Shown here piece by piece: positions 1 through 6,648 of a stretch of DNA of 12,110 bases (within the stretch, counting starts at the first letter, position 1; the number at the start of each line of letters is the position of its first letter). A model generated the notes under the pieces. It searched no databases, had not been told where the DNA came from, and saw nothing but the letters and a program-made list of their open reading frames with translations. A program made the position numbers and the translations under genes. The stretch is taken from positions 1 to 12,110 of the forward strand of contig JAJYNV010000462.1 in NCBI GenBank assembly GCA_021786135.1. The letters are read 5' to 3'. The DNA comes from Bacillota bacterium. GTDB taxonomy: Bacteria > Bacillota > Sulfobacillia > JAJZYS01 > JAJYTV01.

Positions 1-255
1 CTCGTGGGCTTGAGCGAAGGATCCGGTCCGCGCCACGCCAGGCGCTACGCGGAGGTGGGTACTGCCATCCGCGAGGCCGCCGCCGCCTACTGCCGCGATG
101 TCCGCCAGGGCGACTATCCCGCCGCCGAACACGCGACCAGCCTCGGCGCCAACGCCGAAGCTGTCGTGGCGGCGCTGGGCGAAGAAACTCCCGCCCAGGA
201 CCCGCATGCCGAGTCCGGCGACCCGGAGCACAAGTTGTATGGAGGTAAACCCTGA
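1..255 (+). CDS. panB: 3-methyl-2-oxobutanoate hydroxymethyltransferase, C-terminal fragment
   Basis: This is the last 84 codons of a gene that begins before the window; the frame is open from base 1 and ends at TGA 253-255. PanB transfers a hydroxymethyl group from methylenetetrahydrofolate to 2-oxoisovalerate, giving ketopantoate. The visible part resembles the PanB C-terminus: a Tyr-Ala-Glu-Val-Gly stretch followed by a helix (IREAAAAYCRDVRQG), then an aromatic/Pro segment and Glu-His near the usual end. The immediately adjacent panC supports the assignment strongly. About 35 residues follow that Glu-His, rich in Ala, Glu and Pro, whereas many PanB proteins stop there, so this copy seems to carry a C-terminal tail. 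A GTG codon at 4-6 is internal and not a likely start. The catalytic core is outside the window and cannot be checked. Confidence 0.8.
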   Translation, partial: LVGLSEGSGPRHARRYAEVGTAIREAAAAYCRDVRQGDYPAAEHATSLGANAEAVVAALGEETPAQDPHAESGDPEHKLYGGKP

Positions 256-1098
256 GTGCAGGTTGTCACGACCATCGCCGAGCTGCGCGCCCAGTTGGCT
301 CCGTTGCGCCAGTCTGGACGCACCATCGGCTTCGTACCCACCATGGGATATCTGCACCGCGGTCACGAGGCCCTGGTGCGCGCCGCACGGCAAGAGTGCG
401 ACGTCGTCGTCGTCAGCATTTTCGTGAACCCTCTCCAGTTCGGACCGACCGAGGATTTCGAGAGCTATCCGCGCGACAGCGAACACGACCGTGCGATCCT
501 CTCCGCGGCCAGGGCGGACTTTCTCTTCCAGCCGGCCGTAGAAGAGATCTACCCTCGCCCTCTAGTGACCGAGGTGGCGGTGCCCGAACTGTCGCACTCC
601 CTTGAGGGCCGCACACGGCCCACCCACTTCAAGGGGGTTGCGACGGTTGTGCTCAAGCTGCTGCACATCGTCTGGCCAGACAGAGCCTATTTCGGACAGA
701 AGGACGGCCAGCAGGTGGCGGTAGTGCGCCGGCTTCTCAGCGACCTCGACCTGCCGATCGAGTTGCGCGTGGTTCCTACCGTACGCGAGGACGACGGACT
801 CGCCCTATCCTCACGCAACGTGTACCTCTCGCCCGACGAGCGCCAGGTGGCGCCACTCCTGCATAAGGTCCTCGTCCGCGGCCGCGAGGCCGCGCAAGCG
901 GGCAGCGACGGTCCGACCGTCCAGGCCGCCATGGAAGCCCTCCTGCGCCAGGAGCCCCTGGTGCGCCTCGACTATGCAGCGGTCGTCGATCCTGACAGCA
1001 TGCAGCCCAAACATGAACTCACGGGCCGCGTGATGCTTGCGATTGCCGCCTATGTCGGCAAGACGCGGCTCATCGACAACCTCGTGCTCGATCTCTAG
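256..1098 (+). CDS. panC: pantothenate synthetase (pantoate--beta-alanine ligase)
   Basis: PanC condenses pantoate with beta-alanine using ATP through a pantoyl-adenylate, the last step of pantothenate synthesis in the cytoplasm. The 280-residue length is normal for the family. Visible motifs: VPTMGYLHRGH (residues 27-37, the HIGH-like nucleotide site), SIFVNPLQFGP (54-64), YFGQKDGQQ (145-153) and the ALSSRN loop (183-188, KMSKS-like), all in family order. The GTG start at 256 follows the panB stop directly. A GGAGG at 241-245 inside the panB tail sits 10 bases upstream, and the next candidate starts would cut the N-terminal strand before the HIGH-like motif. panB and panC are therefore probably one transcript with coupled translation. 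panD does not follow, because the next gene (proS) converges and its stop codon overlaps this one. Confidence 0.97.
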   Translation: MQVVTTIAELRAQLAPLRQSGRTIGFVPTMGYLHRGHEALVRAARQECDVVVVSIFVNPLQFGPTEDFESYPRDSEHDRAILSAARADFLFQPAVEEIYPRPLVTEVAVPELSHSLEGRTRPTHFKGVATVVLKLLHIVWPDRAYFGQKDGQQVAVVRRLLSDLDLPIELRVVPTVREDDGLALSSRNVYLSPDERQVAPLLHKVLVRGREAAQAGSDGPTVQAAMEALLRQEPLVRLDYAAVVDPDSMQPKHELTGRVMLAIAAYVGKTRLIDNLVLDL

Positions 1099-2801
1099 CC
1101 CTGGCCCGCGTCGCCGGTGAGGAGGTCCCGCAGCATCTGCGGGACCTCCTCGCGCCGTACCATGCGCGTCTGACCATCCAGGCGACGCCGCAATTCGACG
1201 CCCCCCTGCGCGAGGGATCTGCGGCTCACCGTCAGCCGCCAGGGCAAGCCGAGAAGATCCGCATCGTGAAACTTGACCCCCGCCGTGACCGCCCGATCGT
1301 CCCAAAGCAGCCTATCCTGCCACGCCCCTGCCACCTCTTGCGCCAGGGTCGTCACGTCGCTGTCCTCGCCCAGCACCAGGAGGTGCACCGCATACGGAGC
1401 CGCCTCCGCTGGCCAGACGATGCCCCGATCGTCGTGGTGTCGCTCGATCACGGCGGCCAGGAGCCGCGAGATGCCAATGCCGTAGGACCCCATCCAAAGC
1501 GGGCGCAGGACGTTGTCCGAACCCTGGCAGTGCAGGCCGAGCCGCTCGGAGTAGCGCGTGCCAAGACGGAAGATGTGGCCGAGTTCAAGGGTCCGCTCCA
1601 CACCTAGCGGCATGCCGCACTCTGGACAGGCGTCTCCTTCCGCCACCTGCGCGATGTCGGCGGCCATCTGCCAGGAGAAGTCACGCCCGGGCGTGACTCC
1701 AGCCAGGTGCCAACCCTCGCGGTTGGCGCCGCAGACGAGGCCGCTCGCCTGCTCGACCTCCATGTCGGCCACGATGATCAGAGTCCCCGTGACCTCAAGG
1801 GCGACAGGTCCCGCGTAGCCGACCACGAGGCCGCGCCCGTGCGCCTCCTCAGCCGCAAGCGGCCGCAGGGATCCACCCACGACCGCCTGCAGCTTCTCCT
1901 CCCCGACCTGGCGGTCACCGAGCACGAGAGCAAGCACGGTAGTGCCGGCCTTGTCATAGAAGACCGCCTTCAGGATGTCCGCCTCCCTGCAGCCCAGCGC
2001 CGTGGCCAGCGTCGCGATCTGCGTCGCTCCTGGCGTCTCGACCGGGCTCAGCGAGGCGACACCCTTCCCCATGCCGCCGCGCGGGCTCCGCCGGGCCGCC
2101 TCCCTGTTCGCGACGTAGCCACAGGCCCTGCACGCGATGATTTCGTCCTCTCCCGCCGCGAGCGGCATCTGGAACTCGAGAGCGCCTGCGCCGCCCATCA
2201 TGCCGCTCGCCGCCGCCACTTCGCGCACGTCAAGGTCCAGCCGTTCAAAGACGCGCCGGTAGGCGAGCCTCATCCGCGCAAAGCTCTCCGTCATGCCCTG
2301 TTCGTCGAGATCGAAGCTGTACGCATCCTGCATCAGAAACTCCCTTAGTCGCATAAGGCCGCCGCGCGGCCGCAGCTCATCGCGGAACTTGAGGCCTGTC
2401 TGCGTCAGGAGGAGCGGCAGCTGCGAGGCGTGGACGCCCTGGCGGCGCACCAGCTCCGTCATGGCTTCCTCCGCTGTGAGGGCCAGCGCCAGTTCCTCGC
2501 CGCGGCGGTCTCTTAGTCGCATGAGTTCCGGCAGGTCCTCCGCGCCCCGGCCACTGCGGCGCCAGAGGTCGAACGGCTGTACGAACGGCAAGCGCACCTC
2601 CTGCGCTCCCGCCTGGGTGAGTTCTTCGCGCACGAGATCCTCAATGCGCTGCTGCGCCATCAGCCCGAGCGGTGTGAGCCCGTAGATCCCGCTCGTGAAA
2701 CGCTGAATGAGACCCGCACGCACGAGCAGGCGATGGCTCGCAAGCTCTGCGTCCGCCGGATCAGTGCGCTGCGTTTGCCAAAACAGGACCGACTGCCGCA
2801 C
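1095..2801 (-). CDS. proS: prolyl-tRNA synthetase, bacterial type with editing insertion
   Basis: ProS charges tRNA-Pro with proline. The protein is 568 residues, the usual length for the long bacterial form. A class II core opens with the family-typical N-terminus (RQSVLFWQTQR, then SHRLLVRAGLI and SGIYGLTPLG). Motif 2 is KFRDELRPR...REFLMQDAYSFD (residues 138-164). An inserted editing-type domain spans about 220-390 and is bordered by two Cys-X2-Cys pairs (224/227 and 392/395). Motif 3 is GSYGIGISRLL (438-448), followed by an anticodon-binding domain. I chose GTG at 2801 because GGAGGT (2809-2814) lies 7 bases upstream and it gives the standard N-terminus. The frame stays open 71 codons further upstream, but only through the T-box leader. 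Some consensus positions are unusual: Leu for Pro before the Thr-x-Glu loop at 108-111, and ALEF where SHEF is common (207-210). Its stop overlaps the panC stop. Confidence 0.95.
   Translation of the reverse strand: MRQSVLFWQTQRTDPADAELASHRLLVRAGLIQRFTSGIYGLTPLGLMAQQRIEDLVREELTQAGAQEVRLPFVQPFDLWRRSGRGAEDLPELMRLRDRRGEELALALTAEEAMTELVRRQGVHASQLPLLLTQTGLKFRDELRPRGGLMRLREFLMQDAYSFDLDEQGMTESFARMRLAYRRVFERLDLDVREVAAASGMMGGAGALEFQMPLAAGEDEIIACRACGYVANREAARRSPRGGMGKGVASLSPVETPGATQIATLATALGCREADILKAVFYDKAGTTVLALVLGDRQVGEEKLQAVVGGSLRPLAAEEAHGRGLVVGYAGPVALEVTGTLIIVADMEVEQASGLVCGANREGWHLAGVTPGRDFSWQMAADIAQVAEGDACPECGMPLGVERTLELGHIFRLGTRYSERLGLHCQGSDNVLRPLWMGSYGIGISRLLAAVIERHHDDRGIVWPAEAAPYAVHLLVLGEDSDVTTLAQEVAGAWQDRLLWDDRAVTAGVKFHDADLLGLPWRLTVSRRSLAQGGVELRRRLDGQTRMVRREEVPQMLRDLLTGDAGQG
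1119..1151. repeat. perfect 15-bp inverted repeat, possible panBC transcript-end hairpin
   Basis: The arms 1119-1133 (GAGGAGGTCCCGCAG) and 1137-1151 are exact reverse complements around a 3-base loop. A G-U and a G-C pair could extend the stem outward. It begins 20 bases after the panC stop and lies wholly inside the 3' end of proS on the opposite strand, where it encodes the Glu-Glu-Val-Pro-Gln-Met-Leu-Arg-Asp-Leu-Leu segment. No U-run follows on the + strand, so it is not a canonical intrinsic terminator. It could still stop or stabilise the panBC mRNA. The symmetry is seen directly; the function is inference. Confidence 0.6.
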
Positions 2802-2815
2802 GAACCCCACCTCCA

Positions 2816-3047
2816 GAAATAAAAACCCGCCCTTCTGAAAGGGCGGGGAAAACCCGCGGTACCACCTTTTTTCGGCCATGCGGCCACTCTGCTCGCCCCT
2901 GAGGACGAATCCCGGTAACGGCGGGTGGCCGGACGGCTCGTCGCCGCCGCTCCAGGCTGGGAAGGACACCATGCCGTCCGGCTTGCACCAAGCGCCGGCT
3001 CTCTGCGCAGGCAAGGCTGTCCCGGGTGCCTGTCATCGCAACTTTTT
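2816..3047 (-). promoter_or_regulatory. T-box leader, proline-type (CCC specifier), upstream of proS
   Basis: This is an untranslated leader read by uncharged tRNA. Reading the minus strand, an AGAGAG bulge (2999-3004) and GGTGCAAGCC (2980-2989) form the top of Stem I with a CCGGC/GCCGG stem. The specifier loop carries CCC at 2959-2961, followed by A and CCTGGAGC. This matches base for base the arrangement around TTC in the second T-box of the window. The conserved T-box element AGGTGGTACCGCG lies at about 2855-2867 and pairs with the tRNA acceptor end. An intrinsic terminator and then the proS ribosome-binding site follow. A Pro specifier in front of proS is the expected pairing: uncharged tRNA-Pro should favour antitermination. 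The motifs are seen directly; exact pairing of the lower stems is not resolved. Confidence 0.92.
2817..2847 (-). terminator. intrinsic terminator of the proS T-box
   Basis: On the minus strand CCCGCCCTT (2839-2847) pairs perfectly with AAGGGCGGG (2826-2834) across a 4-base loop, followed by TTTTTATTT (2817-2825). It lies just after the T-box element and 16 bases before the proS start, so it is the OFF structure of the riboswitch. Confidence 0.93.
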
Positions 3048-3052
3048 GGGCG

Positions 3053-3081
3053 AGTATAGACGGCGCACGGCGAGACGTCAA
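3053..3081 (-). promoter_or_regulatory. sigma-70/sigma-A type promoter for proS
   Basis: Minus-strand TTGACG (3076-3081) and TATACT (3053-3058) are separated by exactly 17 bases and lie just upstream of the T-box Stem I. Transcription would begin near 3046-3047, giving a leader of about 245 bases. Confidence 0.88.
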
Positions 3082-3213
3082 CGCGCGCACATCGGCAAAG
3101 GAAACCGCGCCTCGCCAAGGAAATGTCTTGCAACCAGCGCTTTGGGTCCCGACGGGGCCACTGGCCGTACCGCTTCCGGATGCAGGGACAACCCTGGGAA
3201 GGAGGATGGGCCC

Positions 3214-3936
3214 ATGTCCTACGCCAACTTCGATTGCCTGGATCTCGACTCTGTCATCGCGGACCTGAGGCAATTCGGTGACGGACGGCAGCGCCGGCAG
3301 GCCTTCTATCTGCGCCTGGCGCTCGCGCCGCTCTGCCTGCCGGTGGCATTCGTCTCAGACGCCATGCCGGGCGAAGCTCGTGCATATACATCCCATGCCG
3401 CGTACGAAAACGGTCCTGACGCGGCCGATCCGCTGCTGGAGCTGCCAGCGAAGGACCTCCTGCTGCACCTGGCCAGGGCAGGCAGCCATATGCTGGCTGT
3501 AGGCGCTGTGCCGCTGCGGTCGGGCCTGGAGACGCCTTCCGCAGAGCATCTCAACTGGGCTTATGTTCCCGCAGACGACATCGCCGGACTGGCCGAAGGC
3601 AGGCTGCCGGACCCGACCAGTGCCTGGCAGGTTCCCCTCGACCTCGTGGAGGAGTGTCAGCGCACCGCCGTGCAGCTTCCTGGCCTCGCAGCGCTCTGCC
3701 TCTACCGCATCGGCGGCCACGCAGTGCGAGACCTGCGGCTGACCGCGTACTTCCACACGTCGTTCGGCCTTGTGCGCCAGGATGACGCGCTGCACGCACT
3801 CGCCCTCTACGTACACAACGTGGTAGACGGCACTCAGGTGGTTAGCGTCGCCAAGGCGCCAGCGGCGCGGTTCTACGAAGACACCGATGCCTTCCGCCGC
3901 GTCCTCTACTGCAACGCGGAATACCTCAGTTCCTGA
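3214..3936 (+). CDS. hypothetical protein, 240 residues
   Basis: I do not recognise this family. The ATG at 3214 is preceded by a strong GGAAGGAGG (3197-3205) with 8 bases of spacing; the frame is open further upstream only across the proS leader, so the shorter start is preferred. The product looks soluble: there is no signal peptide, and the one hydrophobic stretch (RLALAPLCLPVAFV, 34-47) is short and interrupted by prolines. It contains alternating hydrophobic and acidic segments, several His/Tyr residues in the second half (YFHTSFGLV at 179-187, LYVHNVV at 198-204), and four cysteines (8, 41, 148, 162) plus one near the end (233). Codon use matches the neighbours, which argues for a real gene. 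It is divergent from proS, and its final 11 bases overlap the end of the ABC-F gene on the other strand. Nothing in the context suggests a role. Confidence 0.75.
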   Translation: MSYANFDCLDLDSVIADLRQFGDGRQRRQAFYLRLALAPLCLPVAFVSDAMPGEARAYTSHAAYENGPDAADPLLELPAKDLLLHLARAGSHMLAVGAVPLRSGLETPSAEHLNWAYVPADDIAGLAEGRLPDPTSAWQVPLDLVEECQRTAVQLPGLAALCLYRIGGHAVRDLRLTAYFHTSFGLVRQDDALHALALYVHNVVDGTQVVSVAKAPAARFYEDTDAFRRVLYCNAEYLSS

Positions 3937-3938
3937 GG
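3924..3938. repeat. small hairpin spanning two convergent stop codons
   Basis: CCTCAG (3924-3929) and CTGAGG (3933-3938) form a 6-bp stem with a 3-base loop. The hairpin holds both the TGA of the hypothetical gene (3934-3936) and the TGA of the ABC-F gene (complement of 3926-3928). It may act weakly on both converging transcripts, but there is no clear U-run on either side. Confidence 0.4.
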
Positions 3939-5794
3939 CTCTCCTCGTCTTCAGCTTCCAAAGCCTCCTGCGCCGACTGCCAGCGGCCGTAAAGACGCTC
4001 GATCTCCTGCGTCAGCTCGTAAAGGCGCGTCGCCAGTTCGGCCGACCGGGCACCGGCAGCAGTCTGGAGCTCAGCCTCGATCGCCTTGCGCGCACTCTCA
4101 GCCGCCCCGACCAGGCGTTCCTGTTCCGCCACCTCGGCTCGCAGCTGCGAGCGTCGCGCACGCCGACGCTTGGCCTGGGCGGGTTTTGCCTCGTGCTGGG
4201 TCGTCGTCCCCTCCGGCTCTGCCTGCGTGAGGCCCAGAATCTCCTCGAAATCCTCGGTGAGCCGCCATTGCCCGTCGCCCTGCAACCAAAGCCAGCGATC
4301 CGTGACGCGTTCGAGCAGTGCGCGGTCGTGCGAGATCAGCACGAGCGTGCCGGGAAACGCCAGGAGCGCCTCTTCCAACTCTTCCTGAGCTGGAAGGTCG
4401 AGATGATTGGTGGGCTCGTCGAGCAGAAGAACATTGGCGCCCTGGGCCACGAGCACAGCTAGCGCCAGCCGGCTGCGCTCGCCGCCGGAAAGCTCCGCGA
4501 GCGGCGTCTCGATCTGCTCGGGCTGGAAGAGATGGCGCGCAAGCAGTCGACGTGCCTCGTAGATGGTCATGCCAGGCAGGCGCAGCAGCGCATCGAGAGG
4601 AGTCTCCCCCGCCACCGCCACCTCCTGCGCCAGATAGCCGAGCCGCGTACCAGGAGCCCAGAGCACCTCGCCGCGCTCAGGCTTGAACGTGCCGCGCAGG
4701 GCTTCGAGCAGGGTCGTCTTGCCGCTGCCGTTTCGGCCCACGACGCCCAGCCTTCCGCCTTCGGCAAGACTGAACGTCAGGTCCTGCCAGAGCGTCCGAC
4801 CCGGATACGCGTGCGCGAGGCCGCGCAACTGCAGGAAGAGCGTGCGCTCCCCGAGCGGCCTGCCGTCGAAGCGGAGTCTGAGCCTGCCCGCATGGCGCAC
4901 AGAGGCGGCCGGTCCCAGGCGATCAAGCTTGCGTTCGCGGTCGTGGGCCTGCGTGGACCGATTGCCCGCCTTGTAGCGGCGGATGTAGGCCTCAAGGCGC
5001 GCGCGCTCAGCCGCGCGCCTGCGCCCCTCCTCCTCCTCGTGCGCCATCTGCCGCTTCAGGTGCAGGCGGTAGGCGTCGTACGCCCCGGCATAGGTCTGGA
5101 AGCCAAGCGGGCTGAAGTCCCAGATGGCGGTCGCGACGTTGCGCAGAAACGCCCTGTCGTGCGAAGCGGCGATGATGCCGCCGGAATACTGGCGCAGGGT
5201 CTCCTCGAGCCACGCCATCGCCGGCAGATCGAGGTGGTTCGTCGGCTCATCGAGCAGCAGAATGTCCGGCCCTTCGAGCAGGAGACGCGCCAGCGCAAGG
5301 CGCACCTTTTGTCCGCCAGAAAGTCCCGCGGCGGGCATCGCCTCCTGCTCCGGCGTGAATCCCAGGCCCCGCAACGTGCTGCGTACGCGGTTTTCCCAGA
5401 GGTAGCCGCCAATCTGCTCGTAGGTCGTCAGGGCCTGTCCGTAGGCAGAGAGTCGGCTCGGATCCTGTCCAAGCTCCGACTCGAGCCGTCGCAACCGCTG
5501 CTCCAGTCTGGCGATCTCTCCGTCGCCGGCGCCAAGGGCATACTGCCAAAGCGTCACCGCGTCGCCGAGGTCGAGGTCCTGCCGCAGATAGCCGAGGCGC
5601 GCGCCGCGCGCAACGGCTATCTCGCCGCCAGCCCGCTCGCTGACACGCGCAATGATGCGCAGGAGCGTCGTCTTGCCTATGCCGTTCGGGCCCGTCAGAG
5701 CGATGCGCTGCCCCGCATCCAGCCGGCCCGACACACCGGTGAAGAGCTCCCGCCCTCCCACCTCCGCCGAGACGTCCCGCACCTCGAGCAGCAT
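3926..5794 (-). CDS. ABC-F family ATPase (ribosome-associated, Uup/YdiF-like)
   Basis: This is a cytosolic protein of 622 residues with two ATP-binding cassettes and no membrane segments, which defines the ABC-F class. Such proteins bind the ribosomal E site and act in translation or antibiotic protection. Cassette 1: Walker A GPNGIGKTT (35-43), signature LSGGQ (158-162), Walker B with LLLDEPTNHLDL (179-190), switch His in ASHD (210-213). A charged inter-domain linker (about 240-300) corresponds to the P-site tRNA interaction motif. Cassette 2: GRNGSGKTT (353-361), LSGGE (435-439), LLLDEPTNHLDL (456-467), ISHD (487-490). A basic, then coiled-coil C-terminal domain spans about 537-622. The ATG at 5794 starts just before the first beta strand and follows AAGGGGGA (about 5802-5809). 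An upstream extension of 41 codons lacks family similarity. Housekeeping versus resistance function cannot be told from sequence alone. Confidence 0.93.
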   Translation of the reverse strand: MLLEVRDVSAEVGGRELFTGVSGRLDAGQRIALTGPNGIGKTTLLRIIARVSERAGGEIAVARGARLGYLRQDLDLGDAVTLWQYALGAGDGEIARLEQRLRRLESELGQDPSRLSAYGQALTTYEQIGGYLWENRVRSTLRGLGFTPEQEAMPAAGLSGGQKVRLALARLLLEGPDILLLDEPTNHLDLPAMAWLEETLRQYSGGIIAASHDRAFLRNVATAIWDFSPLGFQTYAGAYDAYRLHLKRQMAHEEEEGRRRAAERARLEAYIRRYKAGNRSTQAHDRERKLDRLGPAASVRHAGRLRLRFDGRPLGERTLFLQLRGLAHAYPGRTLWQDLTFSLAEGGRLGVVGRNGSGKTTLLEALRGTFKPERGEVLWAPGTRLGYLAQEVAVAGETPLDALLRLPGMTIYEARRLLARHLFQPEQIETPLAELSGGERSRLALAVLVAQGANVLLLDEPTNHLDLPAQEELEEALLAFPGTLVLISHDRALLERVTDRWLWLQGDGQWRLTEDFEEILGLTQAEPEGTTTQHEAKPAQAKRRRARRSQLRAEVAEQERLVGAAESARKAIEAELQTAAGARSAELATRLYELTQEIERLYGRWQSAQEALEAEDEESLRN

Positions 5795-5817
5795 CGCCTG
5801 TCCCCCTTGCACGCGCA

Positions 5818-5826
5818 ACCATACCA
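5818..5826 (-). promoter_or_regulatory. possible extended -10 promoter of the ABC-F gene
   Basis: Minus-strand TGGTATGGT fits an extended -10 (TGnTATnnT-like) element. It would start transcription about 18 bases before the ATG. No convincing -35 is present, so this is tentative. A second candidate, TGCTACACT (6157-6165, minus strand), would give a leader of about 350 bases. Confidence 0.35.
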
Positions 5827-6298
5827 CAGAGTCGGGTCCAACGCATCGCGCCCCGCCGCCCATCAGCGCCCTGGGCTGCCTGCATGCGCCTGATCTAAGC
5901 AAGCTCAGCTGCGGCAAACGCCTGCAAGCGGACTTCGAACCGCCGCTGCTGCACCGGAGGCGCCGCCAGCCCTGTCCTCAGGGAGTACCGGCGCAGGATG
6001 AATCGCTCCGCGCGACCGCCCGGCCGTGTCAAGAGCGGTCACCTGCGCCGGGGTGCCACCCGTCTGCGGCCAAGCGCGGTCGAGCCTGACTTGCGGACAG
6101 ATGGCCCGCGTCAGTGCGATCAGCAGTGGATCCAATCGGTTCTCCGCCTGAGAGTCAGTGTAGCATCACCCGCGGCTCGAACCGGGGGGCCGCAGTTGAT
6201 GATCGCCGTCGCGACGCGCCTGCACCCTCCTTTGCTCACCGTTGCGTTCCGAGGCACGGATTCCGTCTCCTGCGCTCTGACTTTGAGACAAGTCGGCG
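5827..6298. other. intergenic stretch without a convincing gene
   Basis: I see no supported gene here. A 76-codon minus-strand frame (ATG at 6135, stop at 5905) has a modest GGAG 10 bases upstream and lies between a candidate promoter (6157-6165) and the ABC-F gene, so it could be a leader peptide. Its composition (Ala, Arg, Pro, Gly rich) looks like a random high-GC frame, and it has no recognisable domain. No tRNA, repeat array or terminator was found. Confidence 0.5.
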
Positions 6299-6327
6299 TT
6301 GCATTATCGCAGCCACCCTGCTATGGT
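6299..6327 (+). promoter_or_regulatory. promoter for the aroF-pheA operon
   Basis: TTGCAT (6299-6304) and TATGGT (6322-6327) are 17 bases apart, and the -10 is extended by an upstream TGC. Start of transcription would be near 6334, shortly before Stem I of the T-box leader. Confidence 0.72.
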
Positions 6328-6333
6328 ACAAGG

Positions 6334-6614
6334 CAATATACGCTGCATGGCGTTGAAGGGGTAAAGTAGTTCGGCCTGCGCCGCCAAAGAGAAGGGAGCC
6401 CTGGCTGGAAGCTCCCGCGGCCATCCCGACGCGAAGTTCACCCTGGAGCTGCCCGCTGAAGCCTTCGGGTTGTAGGTGTGGCCGGACTGCCCTCCGTGAC
6501 AGGGGCTAGGTGTCGGATCGACTGGTCCCGCACCGACAAGTGGGCCGCCATCGGCGACCAATCAGGGTGGTACCGCGGGTTATGGACCCGTCCCGACGAG
6601 GGGCGGGTCTTTTT
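6334..6614 (+). promoter_or_regulatory. T-box leader, phenylalanine-type (TTC specifier), upstream of aroF-pheA
   Basis: This is a tRNA-sensing leader. Stem I carries an AGAGAA bulge and a GGGAGC/GCTCCC stem (6394-6399 with 6411-6416) closing a loop with GGCTGGAAGC (6403-6412). The specifier loop is GCGAAG, then TTC (6437-6439), then A and CCCTGGAGC, so the specifier reads Phe. A further hairpin around GCCTTCGGGTTGTAG (6461-6475) fits Stem III. The conserved T-box AGGGTGGTACCGCG is at 6564-6577, followed by a terminator. Uncharged tRNA-Phe should therefore turn on DAHP synthase and prephenate dehydratase, and the pathway served by the genes agrees with the specifier. Motifs are direct observations; the regulatory outcome follows from the family. 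Confidence 0.94.
6585..6614 (+). terminator. intrinsic terminator of the aroF T-box
   Basis: GACCCGTCCC (6585-6594) pairs with GGGGCGGGTC (6600-6609), ten pairs with one G-U, across a 5-base loop, followed by TTTTT (6610-6614). It lies 34 bases before the aroF start. Confidence 0.92.
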
Positions 6615-6648
6615 GCATACCCGAGCGGCGGAAAGGGAGGCGTGCGCG

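Noticed and set aside
1119..1151. Canonical intrinsic terminator for panBC
   Set aside because: The stem is strong but no U-run follows on the + strand, so it is listed only as an inverted repeat.
2802..3014. N-terminal extension of proS by 71 codons
   Set aside because: It is read from the T-box, terminator and ribosome-binding site, and has no ProS similarity.
4532..5893. Long + strand open frame of 453 codons
   Set aside because: It is antisense to the ABC-F gene, has no recognisable domain, and is a typical high-GC shadow frame.
5931..5942. GGTTCGAAGTC on the minus strand, like a tRNA T-loop
   Set aside because: No acceptor stem, anticodon arm or D-arm can be placed around it.
6478..6648. 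N-terminal extension of aroF by 57 codons
   Set aside because: It translates the T-box leader and its terminator; the ATG at 6649 has its own ribosome-binding site.
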